Shown here in pieces: positions 9,026-17,930 of a stretch of 64,000 nucleotides of DNA (position 1 is its first letter; the number at the start of each line of letters is the position of its first letter). The position numbers and the translations under genes were made by a program. Location: NCBI RefSeq assembly GCF_016863635.1, contig NZ_BOPG01000104.1, forward strand, positions 1-64,000. The letters run 5' to 3'. The DNA is from Virgisporangium aurantiacum (GTDB lineage: Bacteria; Actinomycetota; Actinomycetes; Mycobacteriales; Micromonosporaceae). Under the pieces are notes generated by a model. The model was not told the DNA's origin. It searched no databases and saw only the letters and a list, made by a program, of their open reading frames with translations.

Positions 9026-9059
9026 GCCGGCCGTCCGGGACGCTCCCCGGACGGCCGGC
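9026..9059. terminator. Bidirectional hairpin terminator, 14-bp perfect stem
   Basis: GCCGGCCGTCCGGG (9026-9039) pairs perfectly with 9046-9059 around a 6-base loop. It fills the gap between the convergent carboxylesterase and alpha/beta hydrolase genes and has no long U-tract, as is common in actinomycetes. Confidence 0.8.
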
Positions 9060-9065
9060 CCCTCT

Positions 9066-10199
9066 TTACGGGAGGAACGCGACCTCCGGGAACGCCGGGC
9101 TCGGGCCGTCGAGGAGATGCCCGCGGCGGTGACGCAGGTGCCGGTCGAAGAACGCGAGCGGGTACGCCTGCTGGATCCGCGTCGCGCGGTGCGGGTCGAT
9201 GGCGCCCACCAGGTCGTCGTCGGGGATCCCGAGCGCGTCGGCGAGCTGCGGGATCAGCACCTGGTAGTCGATGTAGGAGTTGTGCGCCGCGCCGGCGGCC
9301 TGGACGTTCAGCCGCCAGCCTTTGAGGTGCGACCAGAACTCGGCGACGCTGGGCTCCTGTGCCCGGGTGAGCTCGGCGGTCATGAGCATGAACGGCCGGT
9401 TCAGGTCGGTGGTGATGGTCGGCAGCATCGGTCCGTCGAGGCTCAACCCGGCCCGCACCCGCGGGTCGGCGAGCATGACGAGCGCCGTCGCCGTTCCGCC
9501 CTTCGACCAGCCGAACATGCCGATGCGACGCACGTCGAGCGCGTCGCTCAGCCCGGCCGGCGGCCGGCGGCCGGCATCGGGGTTGCGGCCGGCGGCGAGG
9601 TCGCAGACGCGGTCGAGCACGAACCGGATGTCGCCGGCGAAGTCCGCCGGTCCCATCGGAATCTCCTCCGACGGGACGATCAGCCGCCCGTCGGGGAACT
9701 CGCTGAACGCGTCGTCGGTGTGGTCCACCGTGACCACCACGTATCCGTGGCTGGCCAGTTCCTGGACCACGATCGTGGCGTCGGCGCGGTGGTCGTGCGC
9801 CCCGTGCGAGAACATGACGACCGGTGCCCGTCCCGGGCGGGCCGGGGCTCCCTCGTGGGCGGCGGTCAGCGGCGACACGGCGGCGTCGGCGGCGAACCCG
9901 GCGGAGACGAGGAGTGCCCGCAGCGGAGCGGCCGCCATCCACCGTGCCCGCGGATACCGCCGGACGTCCCGGGCCGGGTACCAGACCGCGGCCATCAGCT
10001 CCCGCGACCGCGGCGCGCCGGCGAGGTGCAGCGACGTCGTCCCCACCGGATACGGCCCGGTGGGCACGGGCAGCGTGAGTCTGGCCGGGCCGGTGCCGCG
10101 CGGAGCCGCCGACGCACGCGTCGCGACGCCCAACGGCACCGCCACCGTGGCGGCCAACCCCGCCCGCACCAGGCCGCGCCGCGTCAGTCCTGCCTTCAT
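9066..10199 (-). CDS. Tat-exported alpha/beta hydrolase, platelet-activating-factor acetylhydrolase-like
   Basis: This 377-residue protein starts MKAGLTRRGLVRAG, a twin-arginine signal. The nucleophile elbow is GWSKGG (Ser within FGWSKGGTA), preceded by the oxyanion block MFSHGAHDH, and an HNSY histidine lies in the C-terminal third. This layout fits the PAF-acetylhydrolase/dienelactone-hydrolase-like secreted esterases of actinomycetes. The ATG at 10199 has AGGGAGG upstream. It lies 88 bases downstream of a PadR-type regulator on the same strand, with GTATAC repeats between them, so PadR-linked control is likely. Substrate unknown. Confidence 0.8.
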   Translation of the reverse strand: MKAGLTRRGLVRAGLAATVAVPLGVATRASAAPRGTGPARLTLPVPTGPYPVGTTSLHLAGAPRSRELMAAVWYPARDVRRYPRARWMAAAPLRALLVSAGFAADAAVSPLTAAHEGAPARPGRAPVVMFSHGAHDHRADATIVVQELASHGYVVVTVDHTDDAFSEFPDGRLIVPSEEIPMGPADFAGDIRFVLDRVCDLAAGRNPDAGRRPPAGLSDALDVRRIGMFGWSKGGTATALVMLADPRVRAGLSLDGPMLPTITTDLNRPFMLMTAELTRAQEPSVAEFWSHLKGWRLNVQAAGAAHNSYIDYQVLIPQLADALGIPDDDLVGAIDPHRATRIQQAYPLAFFDRHLRHRRGHLLDGPSPAFPEVAFLP

Positions 10200-10214
10200 G
10201 AGGCCTCCCTGGGT

Positions 10215-10233
10215 GTATACGCTCGATGTATAC
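10215..10233. promoter_or_regulatory. Two GTATAC direct-repeat boxes upstream of the hydrolase
   Basis: GTATAC at 10215-10220 and 10228-10233 sit 13 bases apart inside a wider repeat (TGTATACGnTCGA twice), just ahead of the hydrolase ribosome-binding site. Paired TATAC-type palindromes are plausible sites for the adjacent PadR-like regulator; they differ from the ACTTCTA palindrome at that regulator's own start. Confidence 0.4.
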
Positions 10234-10287
10234 GTCGAGAGAGTAATCGAACAGCATCGACCCTCACAAGCCAACGCCGCAGAGCGG

Positions 10288-10836
10288 TCAGGCGGTGATC
10301 TCGGCGTCGGGAACCGAGGCCGAACGCGGCGGGCGGTGCCGGGGCAGCGCCCGGAGCCACCGGGCCAGCGCCCGCGCGACCTCCCGGTCGAACGCGACCG
10401 TTGCACCTACCACCAGGTCGGTCGCCTTGGTGGGGCCGAGATCCTTGATCCGCTTCTCCACGCAGGTGAGGCTCGTGGCGCGGAACGCCTCGAAGGTGGC
10501 CGGGTCGGCGGCGTCGACGGCGAGCATGCCGCGGATGTACATGTCCTCGATCCCGATGTCGGGCGTGACACCCAGCAGCCACTCCGCCTGGCGGCGGCGA
10601 CCGGCCGGCGTGAGCTGGCAGGCACGGCGGTTGCCGCTGGTCTGCCGGGCCCGGGTCGCGGGCTCGACGTGAACCAGCCCGGACCGCTCGAGTTTGGCGA
10701 CGGCGTCCATGACCCGACGGATGTCGACTCGCCAGGTGCCGGCGAAGATCCGGGTGTGTTCCTGCCACACCTCGAACGCGCTCCGGGACCGGTCACCCAG
10801 GAGGACCAGCACAGCGTCCTCGACCGCGACCGTCAC
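10288..10836 (-). CDS. PadR-like winged-helix transcriptional regulator
   Basis: This protein of about 182 residues has an N-terminal winged helix (AVLVLLGDRSRSAFEVWQ..., wing VHVEPATRARQTSGNRRAC with LTPAGRRR) and a helical C-terminal half like PadR effector regions. GTG 10836 is chosen because it places the usual short leader before helix 1 and leaves the palindrome at 10835-10856 as an operator. ATG at 10860 or 10869 would extend the protein, but neither has a clear ribosome-binding site. It likely represses itself and the downstream exported hydrolase. Inducer unknown. Confidence 0.7.
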   Translation of the reverse strand: MTVAVEDAVLVLLGDRSRSAFEVWQEHTRIFAGTWRVDIRRVMDAVAKLERSGLVHVEPATRARQTSGNRRACQLTPAGRRRQAEWLLGVTPDIGIEDMYIRGMLAVDAADPATFEAFRATSLTCVEKRIKDLGPTKATDLVVGATVAFDREVARALARWLRALPRHRPPRSASVPDAEITA

Positions 10837-10856
10837 TTCTACAGCGTAATAGAAGT
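10835..10856. promoter_or_regulatory. Inverted repeat ACTTCTA-N8-TAGAAGT at PadR-like gene start
   Basis: Perfect 7-bp arms separated by 8 bases overlap the start of the regulator gene. PadR-family proteins bind comparable palindromes at their own promoters, so this is a candidate autoregulatory operator. Confidence 0.5.
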
Positions 10857-10956
10857 TCATCGGACGCACAGCGGCGGCATAGATCAGCCTTGAGGACCGA
10901 TCATCGGCACCTCAGACGGAGGCACGGGCGGCACTGCGACGGCCACCGTGGTGCCC

Positions 10957-11568
10957 ATGACCCTCCTGCTGTCCGATCCGCGGGTGACCGCCGTGCCCGT
11001 CCGCGACGTGGGCGAGACCCTGGTCGCGCTCGACCCGGGATTCGGACCCGCCGGCGCCCTCGTCCGCCGCGAGTTGGCCACCCGCCTGCTCGCGGCGCGG
11101 GCGGCCCTGCCCGCGGGCGTCCACCTCCGAGTGGTGGAGGGCTACCGCCCGGCGGACCGCCAGCAGGCGATCATCGACCGCTACTCGGCCGAGATCCGGG
11201 CCGCGCGTCCGGGCATCGGCAACCCGGAACTGCGCGTCCTCACCAGCCGCCACGTCGCGCCGCTCGCGGTGGCGCCGCACGTGGCCGGCGCCGCCGTCGA
11301 CGTGACGCTGGTGGGCGACGACGGGCGGGAACTCGACCTGGGCACCGCGATCGACGCCACCCCGGAGCAGTCCGGCGGCCGCTGCTACTTCGCCGCCGAC
11401 GGGATCAGCCGGGCGGCGCGGGCCAACCGTGACCTGCTCGCCCGGGTGCTGGGCCGGGAAGGGCTGGTCAACTACCCCACCGAGTGGTGGCACTACTCCT
11501 ACGGCGACCGCTACTGGGCGCTGCTGACCGGTGCCGGCGAGGCGCTGTACGGCCCGGTATGGCGGTGA
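10957..11568 (+). CDS. D-Ala-D-Ala dipeptidase, VanX-like (peptidase M15)
   Basis: This 203-residue zinc dipeptidase hydrolyses free D-Ala-D-Ala in the cytoplasm. It has the substrate-binding Arg of EGYRP (Arg64), the zinc motif HVAGAAVD (His108, Asp115), the catalytic Glu176 and the zinc ligand His179 in TEWWHYSYG; these match VanX Arg71, His116, Asp123, Glu181 and His184. No signal peptide is seen, as in VanX. ATG 10957 is used; GTG 10948 and 10951 are alternatives. It is the first gene of a run of seven, and its stop is overlapped by 10 bases by the racemase ATG. In known resistance operons VanX removes the normal dipeptide so that an altered one is used. Confidence 0.88.
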   Translation: MTLLLSDPRVTAVPVRDVGETLVALDPGFGPAGALVRRELATRLLAARAALPAGVHLRVVEGYRPADRQQAIIDRYSAEIRAARPGIGNPELRVLTSRHVAPLAVAPHVAGAAVDVTLVGDDGRELDLGTAIDATPEQSGGRCYFAADGISRAARANRDLLARVLGREGLVNYPTEWWHYSYGDRYWALLTGAGEALYGPVWR

Positions 11569-12674
11569 ACCTTTTGGCGGTGCGGCCACAGGCGACCCTG
11601 CACGTCGACCTGGGCGCGGTCACCGCCAACGTGCGCACCATCCGGTCCCGTACGGCCGGCGAGCTGATGGCGGTGGTCAAGGCCGACGGCTTCGGCCACG
11701 GTCAGCTCGACGTCGCCCGGGCCGCCCTCGCCGGCGGCGCGACCCGCTTCGGCGTCACCGGCATCGACGAGGCGCGGCCGTTGCGCGAGGCGGGCCTGAC
11801 CCACCGGATCCTGAGCTGGCTCAACCCGCCCGGCGCCGACTTCGCCGCCGCGAAGAGTCTGGACGTCGAGCTCGGCGTCCCCGGTCTCGATCACCTCGAC
11901 GCGATCGCCCGTACCGCGCCCGGCGCCCGCGTCCACCTGCACCTGGACACCGGCCTCGGCCGCGACGGCGCCGAACCCGCCCACTGGCACCGCCTGTGCA
12001 TGGAGGCCCGGGACGCCGAGCGGCAGGGCCGGATCCGCGTCGTCGGGGTCATGGGTCATCTGCCCTGTGCGGGCCGGCCCGGCCACGCCGCCAACGCCCG
12101 GGGCCGGGCCCGGTTCGCCTGGGGGCTGCGGGTGGCCCGGGCCGCGGGCCTGCGCCCGGCCGACCGGCACCTCGCCGCGACGGCCGCCACGCTCAGCGAC
12201 CCGCTGTCGCACCACACCATGAGCCGCGTCGGCGCGGGCCTGGTGGGCATCGACGAGTCGGGCACGGTGCGGCTGCGCCCCGCCCTGACCCTGACCGCCC
12301 CGCTGGTGACCGTCCGCAGCGTGCCGGCCGGCACCGCGGTCGGCTACGGGCACACGTGGACGGCGCAGCGGGCGACCCGGCTGGGCCTGATCCCGGTCGG
12401 CTACGCCGACGGCCTTCCCCGGCTGGCCTCCGGTCGCGCCGAGGTCTGGGTGGCCGGCGCGCGCCGCCCGGTCGCCGGCCGGATCTCCATGGACATGACC
12501 GTCGTCGACCTGGGCCCGGACACCCCGGCGTCCGTCGGCGACCCGGTGACCGTCTTCGGCCCGGGCGATCATGGCGAGCCGACGACGGCGCAGTGGGCCG
12601 CCTGGGCCGAGACCCTCGAACACGAGATCGTCACGGGCCTCAGCGCCCGGCTGCACCGGAGGAATGATCGGTGA
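11559..12674 (+). CDS. alr: Alanine racemase (possibly altered specificity)
   Basis: This 371-residue PLP enzyme interconverts L- and D-alanine. PLP-Lys41 is in AVVKADGFGHG and catalytic Tyr263 in VGYGHTW; blocks PVGYADGLPR and GRISMDMTVVDL are typical of fold-III racemases. The residue aligned with substrate-pocket Tyr354 of the Geobacillus enzyme (NYEV there) is His355 (EHEI) here. VanT serine racemases also deviate at this position, so serine or another amino acid may be accepted. It has no membrane domain, unlike VanT. The start overlaps the dipeptidase gene by 10 bases and the end overlaps the ABC gene in GTGA. It probably feeds D-amino acid to the ligase at 15744. Confidence 0.88.
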   Translation: MAVNLLAVRPQATLHVDLGAVTANVRTIRSRTAGELMAVVKADGFGHGQLDVARAALAGGATRFGVTGIDEARPLREAGLTHRILSWLNPPGADFAAAKSLDVELGVPGLDHLDAIARTAPGARVHLHLDTGLGRDGAEPAHWHRLCMEARDAERQGRIRVVGVMGHLPCAGRPGHAANARGRARFAWGLRVARAAGLRPADRHLAATAATLSDPLSHHTMSRVGAGLVGIDESGTVRLRPALTLTAPLVTVRSVPAGTAVGYGHTWTAQRATRLGLIPVGYADGLPRLASGRAEVWVAGARRPVAGRISMDMTVVDLGPDTPASVGDPVTVFGPGDHGEPTTAQWAAWAETLEHEIVTGLSARLHRRNDR

Positions 12675-13360
12675 CGCCAAAAGAGAAAGACATCGCCGCC
12701 AGCGCGCGGGGCCTGACCAAGACCTACGGCCGCGGCGACACCGAGGTGCATGCCCTGCGCGGCGTCGACCTCGACCTGCCAAAAGGGAAATTCACCGCGA
12801 TCATGGGGCCGAGCGGCTCGGGCAAGTCGACGCTGATGCACTGCCTGGCCGGACTCGACCAGGCCAGCGGCGGAACCGTCACGGTGGGCGGCACCGACCT
12901 CGGGTCGCTCGACGACGACGCGCTCACGGTCTTCCGTCGCGAACACGTGGGCTTCGTGTTCCAGTCGTTCAACCTGCTGCCGATGCTCACCGCGCTCCAG
13001 AACATCGTGCTGCCGCTCGAACTCGGCGGAGCCAGGATCGACGACGCGGCGCGGGACCGGGCGCGCACGCTCGCCGACACGCTCGGCGTCGCCGACCGGC
13101 TCGGCCACCGGCCCGCGGAGCTGTCCGGCGGGCAGCAGCAGCGGGTCGCGATCGCGCGGGCCCTGATCACCGAGCCGGACCTGCTGTTCGCCGACGAGCC
13201 CACCGGAAACCTCGACAGCACCACGTCGGCGGAGGTGCTGGACCACCTGCGGCGGTCGGCGCGCGAGCTCGGCCAGACCGTCGTGATGGTCACGCACGAG
13301 CGCGACGCGGCACGGTACGCCGACGACGTGGTCACCATGCAGGACGGCCGGATCGCCTGA
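12671..13360 (+). CDS. ABC transporter ATP-binding protein, MacB/LolD type
   Basis: This 229-residue ATPase has Walker A GPSGSGKST, signature LSGGQQQRVAIARAL and Walker B LLFADEPTGNLD. This is the MacB/LolD/FtsE-like subfamily that works with FtsX-fold permeases in mechanotransmission or export of peptides and lipoproteins. The GTG start has GGAGG about nine bases upstream. The permease ATG overlaps its stop by one base. Placed inside a D-Ala metabolism operon, it may remove a cell-wall antibiotic or sense one, as Bce-like systems do. Confidence 0.93.
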   Translation: MTPKEKDIAASARGLTKTYGRGDTEVHALRGVDLDLPKGKFTAIMGPSGSGKSTLMHCLAGLDQASGGTVTVGGTDLGSLDDDALTVFRREHVGFVFQSFNLLPMLTALQNIVLPLELGGARIDDAARDRARTLADTLGVADRLGHRPAELSGGQQQRVAIARALITEPDLLFADEPTGNLDSTTSAEVLDHLRRSARELGQTVVMVTHERDAARYADDVVTMQDGRIA

Positions 13361-15732
13361 TGCGGACCGTCTTCGTCGCGTCGCTGCGCACGCACCTCCG
13401 CCGGTACGTCGCGGCGGCGGTCGCCGTCACCGTCGCGGTCGCGTTCGTCGTGGTGATCGGACTGCTCACGGCCGGGGCCCGGGCCGGCCTCATGGACGGC
13501 TTCGGGGCGCCCTTCCGCAACGCCGACCACGTGGTCTCCGGGATGGGCACGGCGGGCACGATCGCGCTCGCCGACCGGCTCGGCCCGAACGCGTCCCCGA
13601 TCGGCCGGGCCGAACTGCTGATGCGCGTCGACGGCGGCGTGCTCCCCGGAACGGTCGTGGGGCCGATCGCCACCACGCCGGAGCTGCGCTGGCAGACGCT
13701 CACCGCCGGCCACTTCCCGACCGGCCTAGGCGAGGCGGTGGTGGACGTGTGGGTCGCGCAGTCCCGGGAGATCGCGGTCGGCGACCGGGTCCGGATCGGC
13801 GAGGGCGCCACCGCGGCCGAGATCGACGTGGTCGGCATCGTGCGGGCACCCTCGACCCCGGGCCAGGCGTCGGTCTACGTCACCTGGCCGCAGTTGCTGC
13901 ATTGGCGCGACCAGCTCGACGCGAACGCGGTCGCGGTGCGCGGCGACGTGGGTGAGCTCCCGGACGGCGCCACGGTGCAGTCGCCGGAGGAGTACGTCAA
14001 CAAGCGGCGGACCTCGGTGAACAACGGCGTGGACGCCCTGTCGGTGCTGCTGCTGGTGTTCGCCGGCATCGCGCTCTTCGTCTCGGCCCTGGTCATCGCG
14101 AACACGTTCGCCGTCCTGTTCGCGCAACGGCTCCGCGACTTCGCGTTGCTGCGGTGCGTCGGCGCGACCCGGCGGCAGGTGGTGCGGTCGGTGCGCCGCG
14201 AGGCGGTCGCCGTCGGCGTGCTGGCGTCGCTGGCCGGGATCCTGGTCGGCGTCGGTCTCGGCTACGGGCTGATCGCCCTGATCAACGCGCTCGCGCCGGC
14301 CGCGCCGATGGGCGCCGCCGGCCTGCCCGCGCGCTGGCTGCTGGGCGGGTTCGTCGTGGGCGTGGTGGTCACGATGGTCGCCTCGTGGTTGCCCACCCGC
14401 CGGGTGACGCGCGTGAGCCCGCTGGCCGCGCTGCGCCCGGACGCCACGGTCGACGTCGACACGAAAACCGGCACGACGCCCGCTTCCGTCCTCCTGGTGA
14501 CCGGGCTGGTCCTGCTCGCGGTGGCGATGAGCCGGAACAGCACGGCGTTCATGCTGGCCGGCGGCGGCTCGGCGTTCGTCGGCGTCCTCCTGTTCGGGCC
14601 GGTGCTCGTCCCCCGCCTGATCCGGATCCTCGGCGCGCCGCTCGGCCCCACCGGACGGCTCGCGACGGCGAACGCCGTGCGCAACCCGCGCCGGACCGCC
14701 ACCACCACCGCCTCGCTGCTGGTCGGCGTCACCCTGACGACCGCCGTGCTCACCGGGCTGGCCACGACGCGGGCGGGGGTGGAGGGCAAACGCGGGACGC
14801 AGCACCCCGTCGACGCCGCGCTGACCGCGGCCGGGAAGCCGGTCACCACCGATCTCGTCGACCGGGCCCGTCGCGTCCCGGGCGTGGAGCGGGCGATCGC
14901 CGTGACCGGCGCCATGGCCGAGGTGACCGGGCTCGACCGGCCGGTTCCGGTGGTCGCCGCACCGGAGGCGGACGAGGTGGCCCGCGACGGCGGCGCGTTC
15001 GCCCGGGTGGAGCCGGGGCAGATCAGGTTCGACCGGACGGCCTACGCCAAGGTCGAGGCCGGTGACCGGGTCACGGTGCGGGTCGGCGACCGGCGGGCCG
15101 AGTTGCGGGTCGTGGTCGGCACCGGCTGGGGCTCGGCGGTCGTGGTGGCGCCCGGGACGCTGGCGTCGCTCACCGACGCCCCCGAGCCGTTGGCCGTCTG
15201 GATCCGCGCGTCCGCCGGTGCCGACGCGACCACCCTCGTCGGTCGCCTGGACGACCTGGCGGACCCGGCCGGCGCGAACGTGACCAACCAGTTGCAGGCC
15301 TGGGAGTCGGAGCAGCAGGAGCTGCGGACCCTGACCTGGCTGGTGCTCGGCCTGCTCAGCGTCGCCGTCGTGATCGCCGTCGTCGGGATCGCGAACACGC
15401 TCGGGCTCTCCGTCCTGGAACGCGCCCGCGAACACGCGATGCTGCGCGCGCTCGGCCTGACCCGCCGCCAACTGCGGCGGATGCTGGCGGCCGAGGCGGT
15501 GCTGCTGTCGGTGGTGGCCACCCTGCTCGGAACCGTGATCGGCGTCGGGTTCGCCTGGGTCGGCTACGAGACGTTCGCGACGCGGGCGCTCAGCGACGCC
15601 ACCATGCGGGTCCCCTGGTTGTCGCTCGGCGTCGTCGTTCTCGTCGCCGGCCTGGCCGGTCTTCTCGCCAGCGTTCTCCCGGCCCGCCGGGCCGCCCGGG
15701 TCACTCCGGCCGCGGGACTGTCCCTCGATTGA
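13360..15732 (+). CDS. FtsX-family ABC permease with two FtsX domains
   Basis: This 790-residue permease has one N-terminal membrane helix (about 15-38) and an extracytoplasmic region with MacB-like core features (about 45-215). A first three-helix FtsX domain (about 225-350, LLLVFAGIALFVSALVIANTF), a linking membrane segment, a second extracytoplasmic region and a second FtsX domain (about 655-790) follow. This tandem layout is common in actinomycete permeases of the AttF/MacB group. It pairs with the ATPase immediately upstream. No peptidase domain is present, so export of a processed peptide is not implied. Confidence 0.9.
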   Translation: MRTVFVASLRTHLRRYVAAAVAVTVAVAFVVVIGLLTAGARAGLMDGFGAPFRNADHVVSGMGTAGTIALADRLGPNASPIGRAELLMRVDGGVLPGTVVGPIATTPELRWQTLTAGHFPTGLGEAVVDVWVAQSREIAVGDRVRIGEGATAAEIDVVGIVRAPSTPGQASVYVTWPQLLHWRDQLDANAVAVRGDVGELPDGATVQSPEEYVNKRRTSVNNGVDALSVLLLVFAGIALFVSALVIANTFAVLFAQRLRDFALLRCVGATRRQVVRSVRREAVAVGVLASLAGILVGVGLGYGLIALINALAPAAPMGAAGLPARWLLGGFVVGVVVTMVASWLPTRRVTRVSPLAALRPDATVDVDTKTGTTPASVLLVTGLVLLAVAMSRNSTAFMLAGGGSAFVGVLLFGPVLVPRLIRILGAPLGPTGRLATANAVRNPRRTATTTASLLVGVTLTTAVLTGLATTRAGVEGKRGTQHPVDAALTAAGKPVTTDLVDRARRVPGVERAIAVTGAMAEVTGLDRPVPVVAAPEADEVARDGGAFARVEPGQIRFDRTAYAKVEAGDRVTVRVGDRRAELRVVVGTGWGSAVVVAPGTLASLTDAPEPLAVWIRASAGADATTLVGRLDDLADPAGANVTNQLQAWESEQQELRTLTWLVLGLLSVAVVIAVVGIANTLGLSVLERAREHAMLRALGLTRRQLRRMLAAEAVLLSVVATLLGTVIGVGFAWVGYETFATRALSDATMRVPWLSLGVVVLVAGLAGLLASVLPARRAARVTPAAGLSLD

Positions 15733-15743
15733 AAGGAGCTTCC

Positions 15744-16688
15744 GTGACGCTCACCCGCGTCGCCGTGATCGGCGGTGGCCGCAACTGCGAGCACGACGTG
15801 TCCCTCGCCTCCGCCGCCGCGGTGGCCGACGGCCTGGACACGGCGGGTTACCACGCCGTCCGGCTCACCATCGATCCCGCCGGCGGCTGGCACAACGGCG
15901 ACGGCACGCCGATCGGGCTGGCCGCGGCCGTCGACGTCCTGCGGTCCTGCGCGGTGGCCTTCCCGGTGCTGCACGGTCCGCGCGGCGAGGACGGCACCCT
16001 GGCGGCGCTGTGCGACCTGGCCGGCGTGCCGTGCGTGGGATCGCCGCTGGGCGCCGGCGCGCTGGGGATGGACAAGTGGGTCACCAAGCTCGTCGCCGGC
16101 GCGCTCGGCATCGCCACGGCGCCGGCGCGCCTGCTCACCCGCGCCGACTCCCCCGTCTACACGCACCCCGTCGTGGTCAAGCCCGTCGCCGCCGGGTCCA
16201 GCCGCGGGGTCACCCTGGTGCGGGACGCGGCCGGGCTCGCACCGGCCCTGGACGCCGCGTTCGCCCACGACGACCGGGTTCTGGTGGAGGACCTCGTGAC
16301 CGGACGCGAGATCGACCTGGCGGTGCTCGGCCGCCCGGACGGCTCACGCGTCGTGGCGCCCGCGCTGGAGATCGTCGTGCCCGCCGGGGAGATCTTCGAC
16401 TACGGCGCCAAGTACGACAGCGCGCCGGACTTCGTCGTCCCGGCCCCGCTCGACGACGCGGCCCGCGAGCGGTTGGAGCGGGCGGCGGTGGGCATGTACG
16501 ACGCGCTGGGCTGTGCCGGCGTCGTGCGGGTCGACTTCTTCCTGACCGACGACGGGCCGATCCTCAACGAGGTGAACACGATGCCCGGCTTCACCGCCCG
16601 GTCCCAGGTCCCCCGGATGTTCGCCGAGACCGGGATGTCCTTCGACGCGCTGCTCGATCTGCTGGTGCGCGACGCGCTCCCGGCCTGA
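15744..16688 (+). CDS. D-alanine--D-alanine-type ligase (ATP-grasp)
   Basis: This 314-residue ATP-grasp ligase joins two D-amino acids for peptidoglycan. First-subsite Glu16 lies in EHDVSLASA, ATP-grasp blocks are VVVKPVAAGSSRG and VEDLVTGREIDL, the loop GAKYD carries Lys223-Tyr224, and Ser287 follows NEVNTMPGFT. The Lys-Tyr pair corresponds to Lys215-Tyr216 of DdlB and favours D-Ala over D-lactate (VanA has His there). GTG 15744 has AAAGGAG seven bases upstream. It is unlikely to be the only Ddl: it is short and embedded in a regulated operon, whereas housekeeping ddl usually sits elsewhere. D-Ala-D-Ser synthesis cannot be excluded. Confidence 0.88.
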   Translation: MTLTRVAVIGGGRNCEHDVSLASAAAVADGLDTAGYHAVRLTIDPAGGWHNGDGTPIGLAAAVDVLRSCAVAFPVLHGPRGEDGTLAALCDLAGVPCVGSPLGAGALGMDKWVTKLVAGALGIATAPARLLTRADSPVYTHPVVVKPVAAGSSRGVTLVRDAAGLAPALDAAFAHDDRVLVEDLVTGREIDLAVLGRPDGSRVVAPALEIVVPAGEIFDYGAKYDSAPDFVVPAPLDDAARERLERAAVGMYDALGCAGVVRVDFFLTDDGPILNEVNTMPGFTARSQVPRMFAETGMSFDALLDLLVRDALPA

Positions 16689-16706
16689 ACGTGATTCCCT
16701 GACGCG

Positions 16707-17930
16707 ATGAGCGAAACGGGCTGGCGGCCATGGTTGCCCGAGGGCATCGCGGTGCTCATGGTGCTCGCGATCGGCTTCACCGAAGCGTTGCTCAGCTGGG
16801 CCATGTCGGGCGAACGCGCGCTGGCTCTCGCGCAGGTGGCGCAGGCGATGGTCGTCGCGTTCGCGGTCGGGATGGCCCGCCGGGCGCCGGGCACGGCCCT
16901 CGTCGGCGTGTGGGGGCTGGGCCTGCTCCACGTGGCGTCCGGCGCGCCGATCATGCTGGTCGAGTTCGCGTTGATCGCCGTCTTCTTCGGCGGCGCGCGC
17001 TGGGGCAGCCCGCCGACGGTGGTGATGAGCGCGCTGTCGGTGCCGCTGGCCGTGATCGTGGCGTTCGTCCTGCACGAGGGCCGGATCATCAGCCTCCACC
17101 TCCTGCTCGGCGGATCGCGGCTGGCCGAACTCGTCCGCCAGGAACCGGCCGCGCTGCTGACCGTGGCGCTGATCGGGCTGCTGGTCGTCGCCGCTCCCTG
17201 GCCGGCGGGCCTGGTGCTGCGGCTCCTCGACCGGGAGAAGGCCTCGCGGGCCTCGATCCTGGCCGCGGAGGAGGCGGCCGCCGGCGCCCGGCGCGAGACC
17301 GAGCATGCCCGCGAGATCGCGCAACTGCGCGACCAGCAGACCCACCTGGCCCTCGACGTCCACGACGTCGTCGGCCACTCGCTCGCGGTGATCCTGGCGC
17401 AGGCCGAGTCGGGGCAGTACCTGGACGACACCGCACGGCTGAAGAAGACCCTCGCGACGATCGCCACGTCGGCCCGCTCGTCGCTGCAGGACGTGCGCCA
17501 GGTGCTCTCCTCGACCCAGGACAGGACCGCCGCGTCCGGTGACACGGACCGGTTCGACGGCCTGATCGACGGGGTGCGCGGCAGCGGACACGAGATCGTC
17601 GCGACCGAGTCGGGGACGCCGCGCCAGCTGCCGCAGGGGGCCGCGGTGGTGGCCCACCGCGTCTTCCAGGAGATGCTCACCAACGCCATCAAGCACGGCC
17701 GGCGCGACCAGCCGATCACGGCCGAGCGGCACTGGCCGGCCGACGGCGGCGACATGCTGCTCATCGAGGTGACCAACACGAGCGACGCGTCCGGCGGCGC
17801 CGGCACCGGACGCGGCCTGGACGGCATGCGCCGCCGGCTGGAGACGGTCGGCGGCCACCTCGACGTGCGACGCCACGGGGAGACCTTCACCGTGGCCGCG
17901 TTCGTCCCCGTCCAGGGCTTCTCGAAATGA
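16707..17930 (+). CDS. NarL-type sensor histidine kinase (HisKA_3)
   Basis: This 407-residue membrane kinase has about five or six helices in residues 10-180 with almost no extracellular loop, a coiled-coil linker (about 185-215), the HisKA_3 box LALDVHDVVGHSLAVI with the phospho-His, and an HATPase domain with MLTNAIKHG and GRGLDGM. Such loop-less kinases generally sense membrane perturbation or an ABC partner. It sits 18 bases after the ligase gene and overlaps the regulator gene by four bases (ATGA). It probably reports drug or cell-wall status to the operon. Confidence 0.92.
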   Translation: MSETGWRPWLPEGIAVLMVLAIGFTEALLSWAMSGERALALAQVAQAMVVAFAVGMARRAPGTALVGVWGLGLLHVASGAPIMLVEFALIAVFFGGARWGSPPTVVMSALSVPLAVIVAFVLHEGRIISLHLLLGGSRLAELVRQEPAALLTVALIGLLVVAAPWPAGLVLRLLDREKASRASILAAEEAAAGARRETEHAREIAQLRDQQTHLALDVHDVVGHSLAVILAQAESGQYLDDTARLKKTLATIATSARSSLQDVRQVLSSTQDRTAASGDTDRFDGLIDGVRGSGHEIVATESGTPRQLPQGAAVVAHRVFQEMLTNAIKHGRRDQPITAERHWPADGGDMLLIEVTNTSDASGGAGTGRGLDGMRRRLETVGGHLDVRRHGETFTVAAFVPVQGFSK

